From Ceratothoa steindachneri (lineage: Eukaryota; Arthropoda; Malacostraca; Isopoda; Cymothoidae), in contig OZ018333.1 in the NCBI GenBank assembly GCA_963969495.1, positions 15,531,239 to 15,595,238 on the forward strand: DNA of 64,000 nt, given 5' to 3'. Positions 33,061 to 44,279 of the stretch are shown here, one piece after another. The stretch's first letter is position 1. Every line of letters begins with the position of its first letter. The translations under genes were made by a program, and so were the position numbers. The notes under the pieces are model-generated. The model was not told where the DNA came from and searched no databases. It saw only the letters and a list, made by a program, of their open reading frames with translations.

Positions 33061-34029
33061 TAATTAAATTAACTTTGTTAATTTAATCATTCATTTATTT
33101 TACTCTAACTTTTTTAATTTAATCTTTCAATTAATTTACTTCAATTTTTGTAAATTAAATCATTTTATATTAAACTTAATAATTAATTAATTCATTTATT
33201 TTGTGTCAATTCAATTAACGTATACTGTTCCAAACAACATCTCTTAAATTTCACACACAAACAAACAAACAAACAAACACACGTTCCCAGCTCGATCAAA
33301 AGAGCACGCTATCCTGCCCACTCGACTCGCTGCTTTCTTCGTATAAAGGTCGGTAACCATTCCTTTTACAATTATTAATTTACCTCCTAATAAATCATAT
33401 TGAGTTAATTCTACTCACATTCTTTGCAAACGAAAATACGAGAGTAAGTCCTAACTATATTTGCTTCTCATTGCGGCCCAAATTCAGTCAATTATAGATA
33501 CTACATAGATAGATTATAGATACACTAAATTACTACATAGATACATCAAAGATACTTTATATTATATACTCTACATTATTTACTTCACATCAAAGATACT
33601 CTAAATTATTTACTATATTATTATTTACTCTATTATTCACTCTATATTGTTTCACCATATTATTCACCATGTTTACTTAACCTACTATCTCATGTACATT
33701 CGTTGATTTTATGAATATATTTATATTTGTGTAATTGTCTTTCTTAACGCCCAAGTCATTATTCGAGATCTTATTTCGCTGTCGCCTTTAAACCTAAAGC
33801 TAACGGCAGACATCTTCACTCAAACAAAATTTATGGTTATGGTTTTCGAAACGCTATCTAGGCTGATTTATTAACCGAAGATAAATCACATTGATAACCA
33901 TAGACTATAACATTACTCTGATTACGGCAAAAATATCAAACGAACGTTTCAATACGTATCCGATACATTTATGTAAACTAGTTAGTATTTGGTGATATGA
34001 CCTTTCGTCACTAGTACAGCTTCCAACCG
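33058..34029. other. AT-rich region with short simple repeats
   Basis: No gene. Contains TAATTTAAT-rich sequence, a CAAA run at about 33249-33272, and loose repeats of TAGATACTACATAGATA and TATTTACTCTATTATTCAC types at 33490-33670. The right end (from about 33830) is probably the 3' flank of the minus-strand Tc1-like element. Confidence 0.45.
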
Positions 34030-35030
34030 TTTGGGATATTTACTTAGGAGGTACTTACAAATATTTGTAGGTATCTTGGCAAATTCTTCTTGGCATATTC
34101 TTTAGAAATATGTTAGATTTCTTGGGTCCCTTTTCTGAATCTTTAGTTTTAATTCTCGCTGCAGGTTCTCGATAGGATTTATGTCTAGCAACTAACTTAG
34201 CCATCCCATAACCTTTATTTTCTTCTGCGGAAACCACGATGCAGTGTCCTTGGCTGTATGTTTTTGATCGTTTGAAGTTGCAAAGAGGATGGACATTTGT
34301 TCATCTTCTTGGAAACTTCCTGTCGTCTGCAGACTGTAAGAGATCATCATCCAGAATCCTGCGATACATCTTTGCATTCATTTTCCTTTCAATAATATGG
34401 AGTCGTCCAGGACCTGCAGAGGAGAAGCAGCACCATAGCATTATGCTGCCTCCTCCAAACTTCACTGTTGGGATTGTATTTTTAAGATCATGCGCTGAGT
34501 TTTTCTGCCTCCAAACGTGTCTAACACTATACCGCCCAAATAACTCAATCTTCGTCTCGTCAGACCATAGTACAGCGTCCCCAAAACTTGCAGGCTTCTC
34601 TAAATCATAAGACTAAATGTTCCTTAGTAAAATTCAGACGATTTCTTACATAATTGGTTTTAACAAAGATGTCTTTCTTGGTGTGCAAGAATGGAATCTC
34701 TCGTTCCTAAGAACTGCTATAATTGTATTTTTGCATACATTTGTCCCAGCTGCTTCCATATTTTTCTGAAGTTCAGATCAAGTCACTCGAGGATTATTCT
34801 TTACTTTACGGACTATACGTTTGGCTGCACGGTTTGAAATTTTAGATGGACGCCCTGAACATGGTAGACCTTGCAGTGGACTGATATGACGTGAACCGGC
34901 GAATCGTGTCACCAATGGTTGAGATTGGTATTTTTAGCAGAGATGAAATTTTCCTATAGCCCAAACCACTTTTATGTAACTGAACAATTAGTTCTCTGCT
35001 CCTTTTTAGCAATTCATTAGTCTTTGCCAT
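34030..35030 (-). pseudogene. Tc1-like transposase, nearly full length
   Basis: Inverted partner of the 30.4-kb copy. The start at 35030 reads MAKTNELLKRSRELIVQLHK with the helix-turn-helix YRKISSLLKIPISTIGDTIR. Frameshifted blocks follow: the WSDETKIELFGR region near 34550, GGSIMLWCCFSSAGPGRLHI near 34420, a decayed second Asp area (FQEDEQ...NDQKHTAKDTASWF, about 34250-34310) and NPIENLQRELKLK with the catalytic Glu at about 34150. All domains of a DDE transposase are therefore represented, in broken frames. Sequence after 34302 is absent from the other arm. A 3' TIR was not recognised. Confidence 0.85.
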
Positions 35031-36127
35031 ATTATAATTAGAGTGTTGAACGATGACCTCGTTCTCATGCAGCTCTCAGACACTGACTGAAGTCCGCTGT
35101 TTCATGTGGACGAGGTAGATTATTTTTCTAGAAAATTCTACAGAATTCCTGTCACGTAAACCACTCTGGAATGTTCGAAAACTATTTATTATCGCTTTAA
35201 AACTAATTTTGTGGGTCTATTGGATACATTTTGAGGCGATAATCTAACACTTTTGTCGATATAATATCAATGCTTACTATTTGTGTATTCTAATCCCGAA
35301 TTTGTATTCAACGTACAAAATACATAAGATGTTCAATTTTCGATTACTTTGCTGTTGTGTAACTATGGTAAATAAACTTTTGGCCATGTATCGGATATTT
35401 ATTGCACCTCATATATTAACAAATATATTTACATTCCTTATTTTTTGTATCCAAATTCATAGATGCAAATTAATCTATACATTCTCATTTCCTTATTCCA
35501 ATTTTAGCTATATAATTTTATGTGTGGAGTATGCTAGGATTTAATATTATCTGGGCCCGTCCATTTTGTGAAGGATTTCTCTAGGCCTATTGTTTCTGTA
35601 ATTTGGTGCCAGTAGCCTACCTATTACATAATCCGATCACCACAGAAATAGCGCATAAAGGTAGGGTGGAAACGGCCCATAACAGGCTGAAAATAAAAGC
35701 TAGAGGCGCGATTTAGGAACAGACGCTACAAATAGTAAACGATGGACACGAGGAAGGGATTGAAAAAAAAAAATCAGAAAAAAACGATTGTAGTAAAGAA
35801 ATTCTTCCAGAATTGCAAAAATAAAAAAGATTGGCGAAGTTATCCAAAAAAAACTGCAATAGTGTAAGGATACCATACTCGTACGTAGCCATGAAAAACA
35901 CATAGGCAAATAGGCCCAACAGCATAAGAAGGTTCAGCGCGTGTCCTGTTGTGACCCCCACCCCCACACCCACACACTCCCCATCATTACTCACACCCAT
36001 ACAGTGGCCCTGTCCCAAAAGATACTGTACGCCCCCTGCCCCAGAAAGGCCCCAACATAAGGCCAGTGCAAAAATCGAAATTTCACAAAGAAAAGTGCAA
36101 AGAAACCTGCAAGTGGTGATAGGAAGG

Positions 36128-37166
36128 TGTTGTGGTATGACATTACATTATATCAATACCATATTATATCTATGTGGGAGGGACCAATACTTAAATGCGA
36201 ACAGACAAGGAACGGAACCCACGAGTTTCGACGCGCGGAACAACGAGATAAGAGTGCCACGAGGTCAGGTAAAATTGGGGCAATGGCAAAGCTCAAGGTT
36301 ATTTAAAGAGGCCTGACAAAAATATAATTTTATCTACATAAAATAAGAGAATTAGTGGGCAAAATTACATTGGTAAACGAGGGGGGAATCGCTTAGTTAT
36401 GCATCAGACTATGAAGTTAAAAATTAATGTATTACAGAAGGAGACTATTCAAATGGGGAGGATTAACTCAATTGGGTTGCTGAAGGGGGAGAGGGGTTGG
36501 CTTACGCAGGATTCTGGGTTAGACGTCAGGGTAAGGCTTCACGGATGTCTTCTGCAGGAAATAAACGTGAGGCGAGGGCGCTCGGAGCTCCTGAGCTGGA
36601 AGTTAACGTGATGACGGTTCTCCAAAAAAGGGGGGGGGGGCGGTAACGTCCGGTCCAGGGGAGAGTATTTCGGCCACCTAAAAACGAGGGGCGAACGAGG
36701 AGGGCTTCGACAGGAGTTGATGAGTGGAGTCGGAAAAAATCGCTCGGTAGCGATCGTCAAATGGAATTACCTCACTGGCTGGGGCTAATTCCAACATGAA
36801 AATAGTTCAGCCGTCACTTTGCTTTATTGTTAGCACCTAACTTGGAGCTAGGGGAATCTTCTTGGGTCCAGGCGAGACTCCTCAATTCTGTGTCTCCCAC
36901 CTGGAAGACGAGCCTTATATATCCGAGGCTCCCCCTGCGGGGGTGGGGGAAACAGCGCTAATCTCGAATGGCCTCGAATCTAAACGCCGAGGCGATTCTA
37001 ACCGGCGTAAAGGTGGTCCGTGATAGACGCGGTTGGAGGCTACCGCTTGTGGATGGGGGGGGGGAGGGGCTTACCAATTTAGGCCTAACCAAATTCTAAA
37101 ATTTTCAACAGCGCATGGATGTCACGTCCGTGCTGGAAAAGAAATTCCACTCGGAATTCCCCCACA
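36128..37166 (-). mobile_element. Solo LTR
   Basis: A 1039-bp TG...CA element flanked by the 4-bp duplication AAGG (36124-36127 and 37167-37170). The other palindrome arm at about 29308 has no insertion, so it serves as the empty site. On the minus strand there is a TATATAAGG box at about 36914-36922 and an AATAAA about 90 bp downstream (about 36826), the expected U3-R spacing, so the LTR points left. No internal sequence remains. It does not resemble the LTR proposed at 5.5-5.9 kb. Confidence 0.85.
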
Positions 37167-39117
37167 AAGGGCAAAGGCGTACTCCTAACTGGCAGAGGAG
37201 ATTCTCAGAAGGGAGTTTGTACCTCTAATTCCATCGAAGGACTAACGAACATCGCGCGGATAAGCTACAATCAATTAAAAATGTGGCACAAATAATGCTC
37301 GTATATGACGTTGCGGGGGGGGGGGGGCTAAAACGGTTCACAAAAACAGAAACGGTTAGTCTTGTATGAAGTTTAACCCCCAAATCACGCCACACAATAT
37401 CCATTCAAAGCTACAGTGTTCCAAAAGAAACTGTGAACGCAAACGGTGAACGGAATGTACTTCAGGAAAAAAAAAGACATCTGACCTGCAAAATGTTTGT
37501 GAGCAAAAGAATGTAAGGGGACCGTAGGAAGGCAACGCACGTTCTTAGATTGGGAGGTGCACACTCAAAAGGGAGTGCGCGTGCCCTAGACTACGTAGGA
37601 CTAACAAATACCCCGCAGAACATGCGAAAAGACAAAGATATGGTGCAACAAGCGCACACAGGCCGTTTCAAGGCTAAATAAATCAACACCATCTATAGAA
37701 TAATTAATCCGCATTCCCAGTAAGGGAAAACCACTTAAAAAAAGTTGCGTGCGCACCTACAGAGTAAAAAATAATGGCGAAAACTCCTTAGGAAACGGTT
37801 AAATAGCAAGAAAACCTGAAAAAAATACCAGAAAAAACTGTTGCGAAAATCAGGTCTCATTTTTTGTTTTTCGCCTAAACACAACACCCAGGAAATTCCT
37901 TGTTTGTCCCAAAAAGAAACGGTGCACCTTTAAGAGCCCCCTATATTAAGCATAGACAAAATTACAAGGCCTAGGAAATTAAGTTTACCCAGAGAACAAA
38001 GGAAAAGGTCTATAAAAATGAATACGCACTCCTAGCAAGGAAAAAACACTTTTAAAAAATAGTTTTCCCCTTCCAGTCAGAATTAACCTAGAAAAACCCG
38101 GGGAGAAATTGTTAAATAGCAAGAAAATGGGAAAGGACGTGGCAAAGAAAATATAACTTTATAAATTGGCCTACTAAAGGGGCAAGCGGAAACGTCTCGA
38201 GTTCTTTGCGGTCAATGTGTAGGCTTTCTGTTTTACGCGACTAAGCGTGATTCCGAAACGCTCCTAAGGGAATGAATTGAGTTAATAAATCTGAATGCTG
38301 AGAGTCTGACACTCTCTCTCTCTCTATTAGTATTCAAAATCTTAAAGGATCTACTAATATTGATTACAGACTATTGTACGAGATGGACGAAAGGGCCAAC
38401 ACACGCTAAAATGGTTTAAAATTAGTGAACAAGCGATTTAACTCTAGTATAGCTCCAAATTACTTCTCATTTAAAATCACGCAAACATCGAATAGCCTTC
38501 CCAACCCTGTTGTAGAAAGCACATCAGTTAATATATTCAAAAACCAAATTGATGAGTACTTCAATAGTGTAAATATAACGTAGTAGGAGCACAGATTAAA
38601 ACGTCATATATTATAAGGAATTCAAGATTAAAATGAAATGATGAATAGAAAGATGCCAGCGACGCCTTCCTGCATGGAGCGAATGTGAATTCCCCTTTTC
38701 TTTTTCTGCCTGTCCTATAAGTATATTATTTTCATGACTAGCAGGCGAAGTCTGAGGGAAAATACATTACTATCCTATTACCCCCCCACCCACCCCACCC
38801 CACCCACCTGGTTCGAAGAAGCGTGTTCATGTATCGTAGAATTGAAATAATTTGAACAGGCATGTAAGAAAGTTAAAATGATACACATGTAGATAAGTGT
38901 GTACAGTAGAATAGAAATATTTAAAAAAATCATGTAAAAATAAATATACAAAGGGTACACATGTAGATCAGTGTGTAACGTAGAGTTGAAATCGTTAAAA
39001 AAAAACAGCATAAAAAAAGCATGATACACTAACGTTAGAATGTCGTAGTTGATATCTTCTGTAAGCGGATTGGCCTTGAGCGGATCTTAGGGTCTTTGCT
39101 GGTCCTCATTTCTGTAG

Positions 39118-39207
<90 letters not shown>
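39118..39207. repeat. (CT)n microsatellite
   Basis: About 90 bases of CT with one GT break at about 39152. It directly precedes the CR1-like 3' fragment in the arm. Confidence 0.95.
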
Positions 39208-39209
<2 letters not shown>

Positions 39210-39462
39210 GGCTTTAAACTTGAACTGAAGCGTTACAACCACGATCTGTGTGGGAAATTTTTCATGTTCACTATCTGCGGTAGATGGAACGCACTTCCGG
39301 TGGAGGTTGTCAACAGCAATTCTGTTGACCAGTTCAAGCCAAGACTAGAAAAAGTCTTAAAAAAGTGGCCGCTTAGAAAGGACGTAGGGAAATTGAGCGG
39401 GGATGTGCCCGCTCAGCAGCTAGTCCAAAGGTATCCTCATTGAATGGACCGTAAGGTCTTCT
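39208..39462 (+). pseudogene. CR1-like 3' end fragment (right arm)
   Basis: The final part of the RT ORF: FKLELKRYNHDLCGKFFMFT, GRWNALPVEVVNSNSVDQFK and LEKVLKKWPL before the stop, then a short 3' end cut at AAGGTCTTCTA. It is the mirror of 27052-27342 and is immediately followed by another 5'-truncated copy of the same family, making a tandem junction. Confidence 0.8.
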
Positions 39463-41715
39463 ACGGTAGAAGACAATATCCTCGACTTGGTCTTCACCTC
39501 TGAGGATGATATCGTTGAGGATGTCTCTGTAGGCGAAGAGCTCGGTGGCAGGGATCTCCAGCTAGTTAGATTTACTGTCAAGATCCCAAAGGTAAGGTCT
39601 GTTGTCAGTCAATCAAGGAAACTTGACTTGAGAAGAGCAGACTTTGCAAGCCTTCGTGCTGGGCTGACTGATGTAAGGCTAGCGGTATGCGAAGAGGTTG
39701 AGGATTAGTGGAACAAGTTAAAAAATAAGTTCATGAGTCTTCAATCAAGTTGCATCCCTCTGAAATGCCTCTGTCGGTCTACTGTTCAACCAACGTGGTT
39801 TAATCGAGAAATCGGCCAACTGCTTAGGGAGAAGAGAAATGCGTACCGGCGATCGAAGATCTCGGGTGCCTTTGACGAGTACCGGAGGCTGCCAGGAGAG
39901 TGAAGTCCAGCATAAGGGCGGCTAAGCGTACTGAGGAACTCCGAGTGGCGAGACTCTGCAAGGAGAATCCCAAGGAGTTCTTCGGCTATGTAAATAGCCG
40001 TAAACCAATCCATCGTAGGATTGGGCCCTTAGTGGACGAGGAGAGTGCATTCACTCACTCAGATGCAGAAAATGCTAACCTTCCCAATGACTACTTATCT
40101 TCAGTGTTTACTAAAGAGTGTGGTCCCACTCCCCAGCCCACGGATTCCTACTCGGGGGGAAAAGCTGGAGGCATTCGACTTCACCGAAGGAGAAATAAAG
40201 AAAAAAGATCGCTGACCTAAAGACGAATAAGTCCCCTGGACCGGACGGGTTTCTGACCGGATGCGTTCCTAGAGACTGGCGTGAGGCGGAGGTGACTCCG
40301 ATCTTCAAGAAAGGAGACCGAAGCCATCCTTTAAACTACCGACCTATCAGTCTGACTTCAATAGTAGGTAAACTCATGGAAAGCATGATGGTGGACAAAA
40401 TGACGTCGTATTTAGAGTCAAACCTGTTACTGAGGAGTTCCCAGCACGGCTTCCGAAGGCAACGGTCATGCCTGACGAACCTTGTGGAATTTTTCCACTT
40501 CGTGTTCAGTGAGCACGATCAGGACAAGGCGGTGGATGTGGTCTACTTAGACTTTCAGAAAGCCTTTGATAAGGTACCACACCGCCGCCTTCTCCGGAAA
40601 GTGTGAGCGCTGGGCATAGACGGAAAAGTAACCGGCTGGATCGAGAACTGGCTAAGTGGCAGACGGCAACGGCTGGTGGTGAATGGACAGGCTTCTGAGT
40701 GGGTGCCCGTTACTAGCGGGGTGCCTCAAGGTTCTGTCCTGGGACCACTACTATTCATCATCTACGTCAACGACATGGACGGTGACATGGTTGCCAAGAT
40801 TTTCAAATTTGCTGACGATACCAAGCTTGGTATGAACGTTGCAAAGGATGGAAATACTGCCCGCCTGCAGGAAGATCTTGGGAAGATTAAGGAGTGGTCG
40901 GACACGTGGCAAATGCCTTTTAACGTATGGAAATGCAAAGTAATGTATATCGGCCACAGGAACCCCCAATCTCAGTATAGCCTTAAGGGTACTGCTCTTG
41001 AATCGAGTGACACTGAGAAGGACTTGGGTGTAACTATCACTAGCGACCTCAAGTTCTCGAAACAGTGCATCGAGGCAGAGAAGAAAGCCCAAATGATGTT
41101 AGGCTACATAAAGCGCCAGTTTGGATACCGTAACAAGGAGATAGTACTTTGTCTGTACAACTCCCTCGTTCGGCTGCACCTGGAGTATGCCGTACAATTT
41201 TGGAGTCCTTCGTTTCGAAAGGACATCGCAAGGTTGGAACGCGTACAAGCTAGGGCAACCAAACCGATTCCCTCTATCCGACATAAAAAGTTATGAGGAT
41301 AGACTAAGGGAATTAGATCTGTTCTCGCTGGAAACCCGAAGACTGCGTGGTCGGCTCATCGAAGTTTTCAAAATACTTCGAGGGTTCGACAATGTTGACT
41401 ACCGGGATATTTTCACACTGAGTGAGAACAGAACGCGCAATCACGGCTTCAAACTTGAACTGAAGCGTTACAACCGCAATCTGTGTGGAAATTTTTTCAC
41501 ATACAGTATCTGTGGTAAGTGGAACGCACTTCCAGTGGAAGTTGTCAACAGTGAATCTGTTGACCAGTTCAAGTCAAGACTAGACAAAGTCTTGAAAAGT
41601 GGCCGGTTAGGGACGCAAAACAATTTAGCAACCATGTGTCCGCTCGATTTCTAGTCAAAGGTACCCTCTTTGAATGGGCCGTAAGGTCTCCTAGGGTACT
41701 TTATTTCCTTGTAAC
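39463..41715 (+). pseudogene. CR1-like non-LTR element, copy 1 (5' truncated)
   Basis: Starts inside the endonuclease at DNILDLVFTSEDDIVEDVSV. Linker: PTWFNREIGQLLREKRNAYR, then RTEELRVARLCKENPKEFFG. RT: PIFKKGDRSHPLNYRPISLT, QHGFRRQRSCLTNLVEF, DVVYLDFQKAFDKVPHRRLL, a stop, then SGVPQGSVLGPLLFIIYVND and an intact FADDTKLG catalytic box. The 40676-41296 frame is open through KDLGVTITSDLKFSKQCIEA and YAVQFWSPSF. The tail FKSRLDKVLKSGRLG ends at about 41654. The 3' end is TTTCCTTGTAA followed by CT repeats. A few stops and frameshifts, but the RT core is well kept. Confidence 0.88.
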
Positions 41716-42489
41716 TCTCTCTCTCTCTCCTTCCTTCCTTTTTTCTATTCTATCCTTCCCCCTTTTCACTTTTATCCTGTCTCTTACACTTATTATACAA
41801 AAATAAAAAAAACAACAACAAACCCTCCTCCTATCATGTCACTCTTACCCCTTTTTTCCTCTATCTACATATAAGGACCTGGCAGCTATCTTGTGCGTCA
41901 GAAAAGAGGCTTTGGGACATATAAACAACACCAATCGACGCTCACTGGTTGCCAGAGACTAGGACTAGAGGTGTCCTAGGCGTTGGGGTACGATGAATGG
42001 GATGAGGGCAGTGCCCCGTTATCCTCTTCCCTGGTGCGTAATTATTGACCATTCTCAGTGGCCGTTGACGGGTGCCTCTGGTAGGACTTGTCTTTGGTGA
42101 CGGCCCTTCGTTCCCAGGTTGGTTGCCAGGCTAATAAAAAGTCTTGGGTCCAGTCTGTCGGTTGGGCGGGATATCCATTGAACGCTACTCCGAGATCCTG
42201 GCCGACGTGAAGGGAACTAGTAGGAGTTTAGTACAGGGCGTGCTTCATTCTTCACCTGGTGAGAAATCGATGTCCCCTTCGGGGATAGTCAGTGCTACTT
42301 GATTGGGAGCCACGGCACGCAGAGGTTTGACGATTCGGTCGGACGAACAACAGCACATGGAGCGTGCCTTCTGAAAGATCCGAAACGTCTCCGATCGATA
42401 GGCGGGAGCGACTCCCGCGGGGGGATCTCGCCAACTCCCCCTTTTTACATACTGATTGGTTGGAAAATTACAAGTATTAAGTGTTCAGA
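41716..42489 (+). other. Probable 5' leader of CR1-like copy 2
   Basis: No coding motif. GC-richer than the surroundings from about 41930 and directly upstream of ORF1, so most of it is likely the element's untranslated leader. The true 5' end is not marked by any repeat I can see. Confidence 0.45.
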
Positions 42490-43692
42490 ATGTCTGGCAA
42501 GAAAGGACCTGGTGCGCTAAAATATACGTGCTCCACATGCCGAAAGGACAAGTGGTGCGTGGATTTCCCGGAGGAGTGTTTCTCAAAATACCACACTAGA
42601 AGTATCTGCACGGACTGCATCCTATGGACAGACCTGCAGGAGCTTAAAGATCTGTTCAAAGCTTCTGAGGAAAAATCACGTGACTGGAAGCAAGAGTGAA
42701 GATTCTCGAATCTGACCATACGAGTCAAATCCGTCATCTCGAAGTCAGGATTGCAGAGATGACATCCAAGATAGAGCAAAAGGAAACTCCCAACTATGCG
42801 GGCGGCTCCTCTGTTGAGCCCTCAAGCACTGCGTCGACAGAGACGGGCAACCCCTCCGACGTCTCAGAACCAGCTGCTGCTGGGGTTATTCAGGGCGTCA
42901 AAAAGAAGAAAAGGAAGAGGAAGAAAGAAAAAAAACCAGACAGTAGAAACACTCGATAAAACAAAAGAGAGAGTCGAAACGGAAGATAAAACGATGAAGA
43001 AAAAGGAATCGAAAGAGTTTTTACTGAATGAGAAGCCTGTCCTCTGAACCCAAATGCGCGAGGGTCATCGTGATCGGTGACTCCCAAGCGCGGGATCTAC
43101 AACCCTTGCTAGCGGCCCACCTTCGCACCAGTGTGAAGGTAAGCTGCCTTCCAGGGAGGGGGAACGGAGAAATGAGGGTGGAGGTTGAGAAATCTCTGAT
43201 ATCTGAGAGCTCAGTAGTTGCCCTGATGGCAAGTGGCAACGATCTCTACCTACGAGGAGGTAAAGTAGGCGCCAGCAGGAAGATTCTGACCACGGTTATG
43301 GGAGCAGTTGGCGACTCTGGGTTGAAAACCCGCAAACGTGTCGTGGTCGGGATACTCTAAAGACGATGTTCATCCCGCAATGCTCACGCGAGGAACTACT
43401 CCATAAAACAACGCCTGGGAGATCTTTGTCCGGCGGAAGGAGCCGTTTTGTAGACCCCTACCGAACCTTTTACGGGAGAAACGATCTGCACAAAAGGGAC
43501 GGAGTGCATCTTTCCTTTAAAGTGAAAGCTGTACTCATAAACATCACCCAGGATGTTGCGGAGCGGACCCAAAGAAGTGTCAGGCCCCGAGTAAAGGAGG
43601 ACGTGCGCCAGTACACCGGTGTTACTCCAGGAACGACGTTTTCTGAGGTTACAAAGAGGGGAGTTACCATGCCACAGAGAAACCACGCGTGA
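42490..43692 (+). pseudogene. CR1-like ORF1 with Cys-rich and SGNH domains
   Basis: ORF1 protein of the CR1-like element. The start at ATG 42490 (MSGKKGPGALKYTCSTCRKD) begins a Cys-rich, PHD/zinc-like module (CSTC, CFSKYH, CTDC). After a frame change come a heptad-like stretch (IRHLEVRIAEMTSKIEQK), a Ser/Thr linker, and a Lys-rich tract. The 43028-43360 and 43366-43692 frames then give an SGNH hydrolase-type domain: IVIGDSQARDL (GDS block), VVALMASGNDLY (GND block) and KRDGVHLS (D-x-x-H block). Esterase-type ORF1 proteins are known from the CR1 clade. Four or so frameshifts break it, but all catalytic blocks survive. Confidence 0.8.
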
Positions 43693-44279
43693 AACGGAAG
43701 AACGTAACGAGTCCTACAGTCGGGGACTCCCTCAAAGTTCCTCTGTTTAATGCGATGTCTATCAGAAACAACTTTCTTAAACTTTTGTGGGCTCTTAGTG
43801 ACGGAAGAACCAGAGATGGTGGCCATTACAGAGTCGTGGATAAAAACTTCAAACCAAGATTTTGAAGGCGAATTCACGATTCCAGGTTACCGACTCTTCC
43901 TAAAAGATAGGCCTAACAGAGAGAGTGGGGTGTGATATTCTATGTCAAGGATACATTCAACTCGGCAAAATTTAATATCGTATCCCACCACGAGCTCCTA
44001 GGTGTAGACCTAGAAATAGGTCCTGCCAAATACAGGACCCTGGTGCTTTATAGACCTCCTGCCCAACTCGTTGAAAAGGACAGGGATCTGTACCAACTGC
44101 CAGGAGAACTTGTCGAAGACAGAGTGTGTATCGGCATGGGAGATTTCAACACACAAGTTGACTGGGAAACCAGAGAACCCTGTGGCGCGAACGCACTACT
44201 CCTGGAATTCGCGGACAACGAGTTCCTGACTCAATGGGTGAAAGAGCTGACGAGAGGAAACAATATTCTTGACTTAACA
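43693..44279 (+). pseudogene. CR1-like ORF2 endonuclease part, interrupted
   Basis: An apurinic-type endonuclease that would nick the target. Visible blocks: FNAMSIRNNFLKLL at the start; EPEMVAITESWIKTS with the catalytic Glu; GVIFYVKDTFNS; VLYRPPAQ; VCIGMGDFNTQVDW with the catalytic Asp/Asn; and LTRGNNILDLT, cut at about 44279 by the insertion of a minus-strand element. The endonuclease resumes at about 45729, where SEGDIVEELSIGEE aligns with the next residues of copy 1. Confidence 0.8.

Larger units (their letters stand above)
34302..39462. repeat. Right arm of core inverted repeat (block C')
   Basis: Inverted partner of 27052-31120, longer by about 1.05 kb because of the LTR at 36128-37166. 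It ends at 39462, exactly where a 5'-truncated CR1-like element begins. The C/G and CT runs have changed length between the arms (for example the CT run of about 90 bp here against about 12 bp of GA at 27345), as expected for slippage since duplication. Confidence 0.9.

Noticed and set aside
39096..39443. Frame starting with a long SLSLSL run
   Set aside because: The run is the (CT)n tract; only the downstream CR1-like tail is meaningful.
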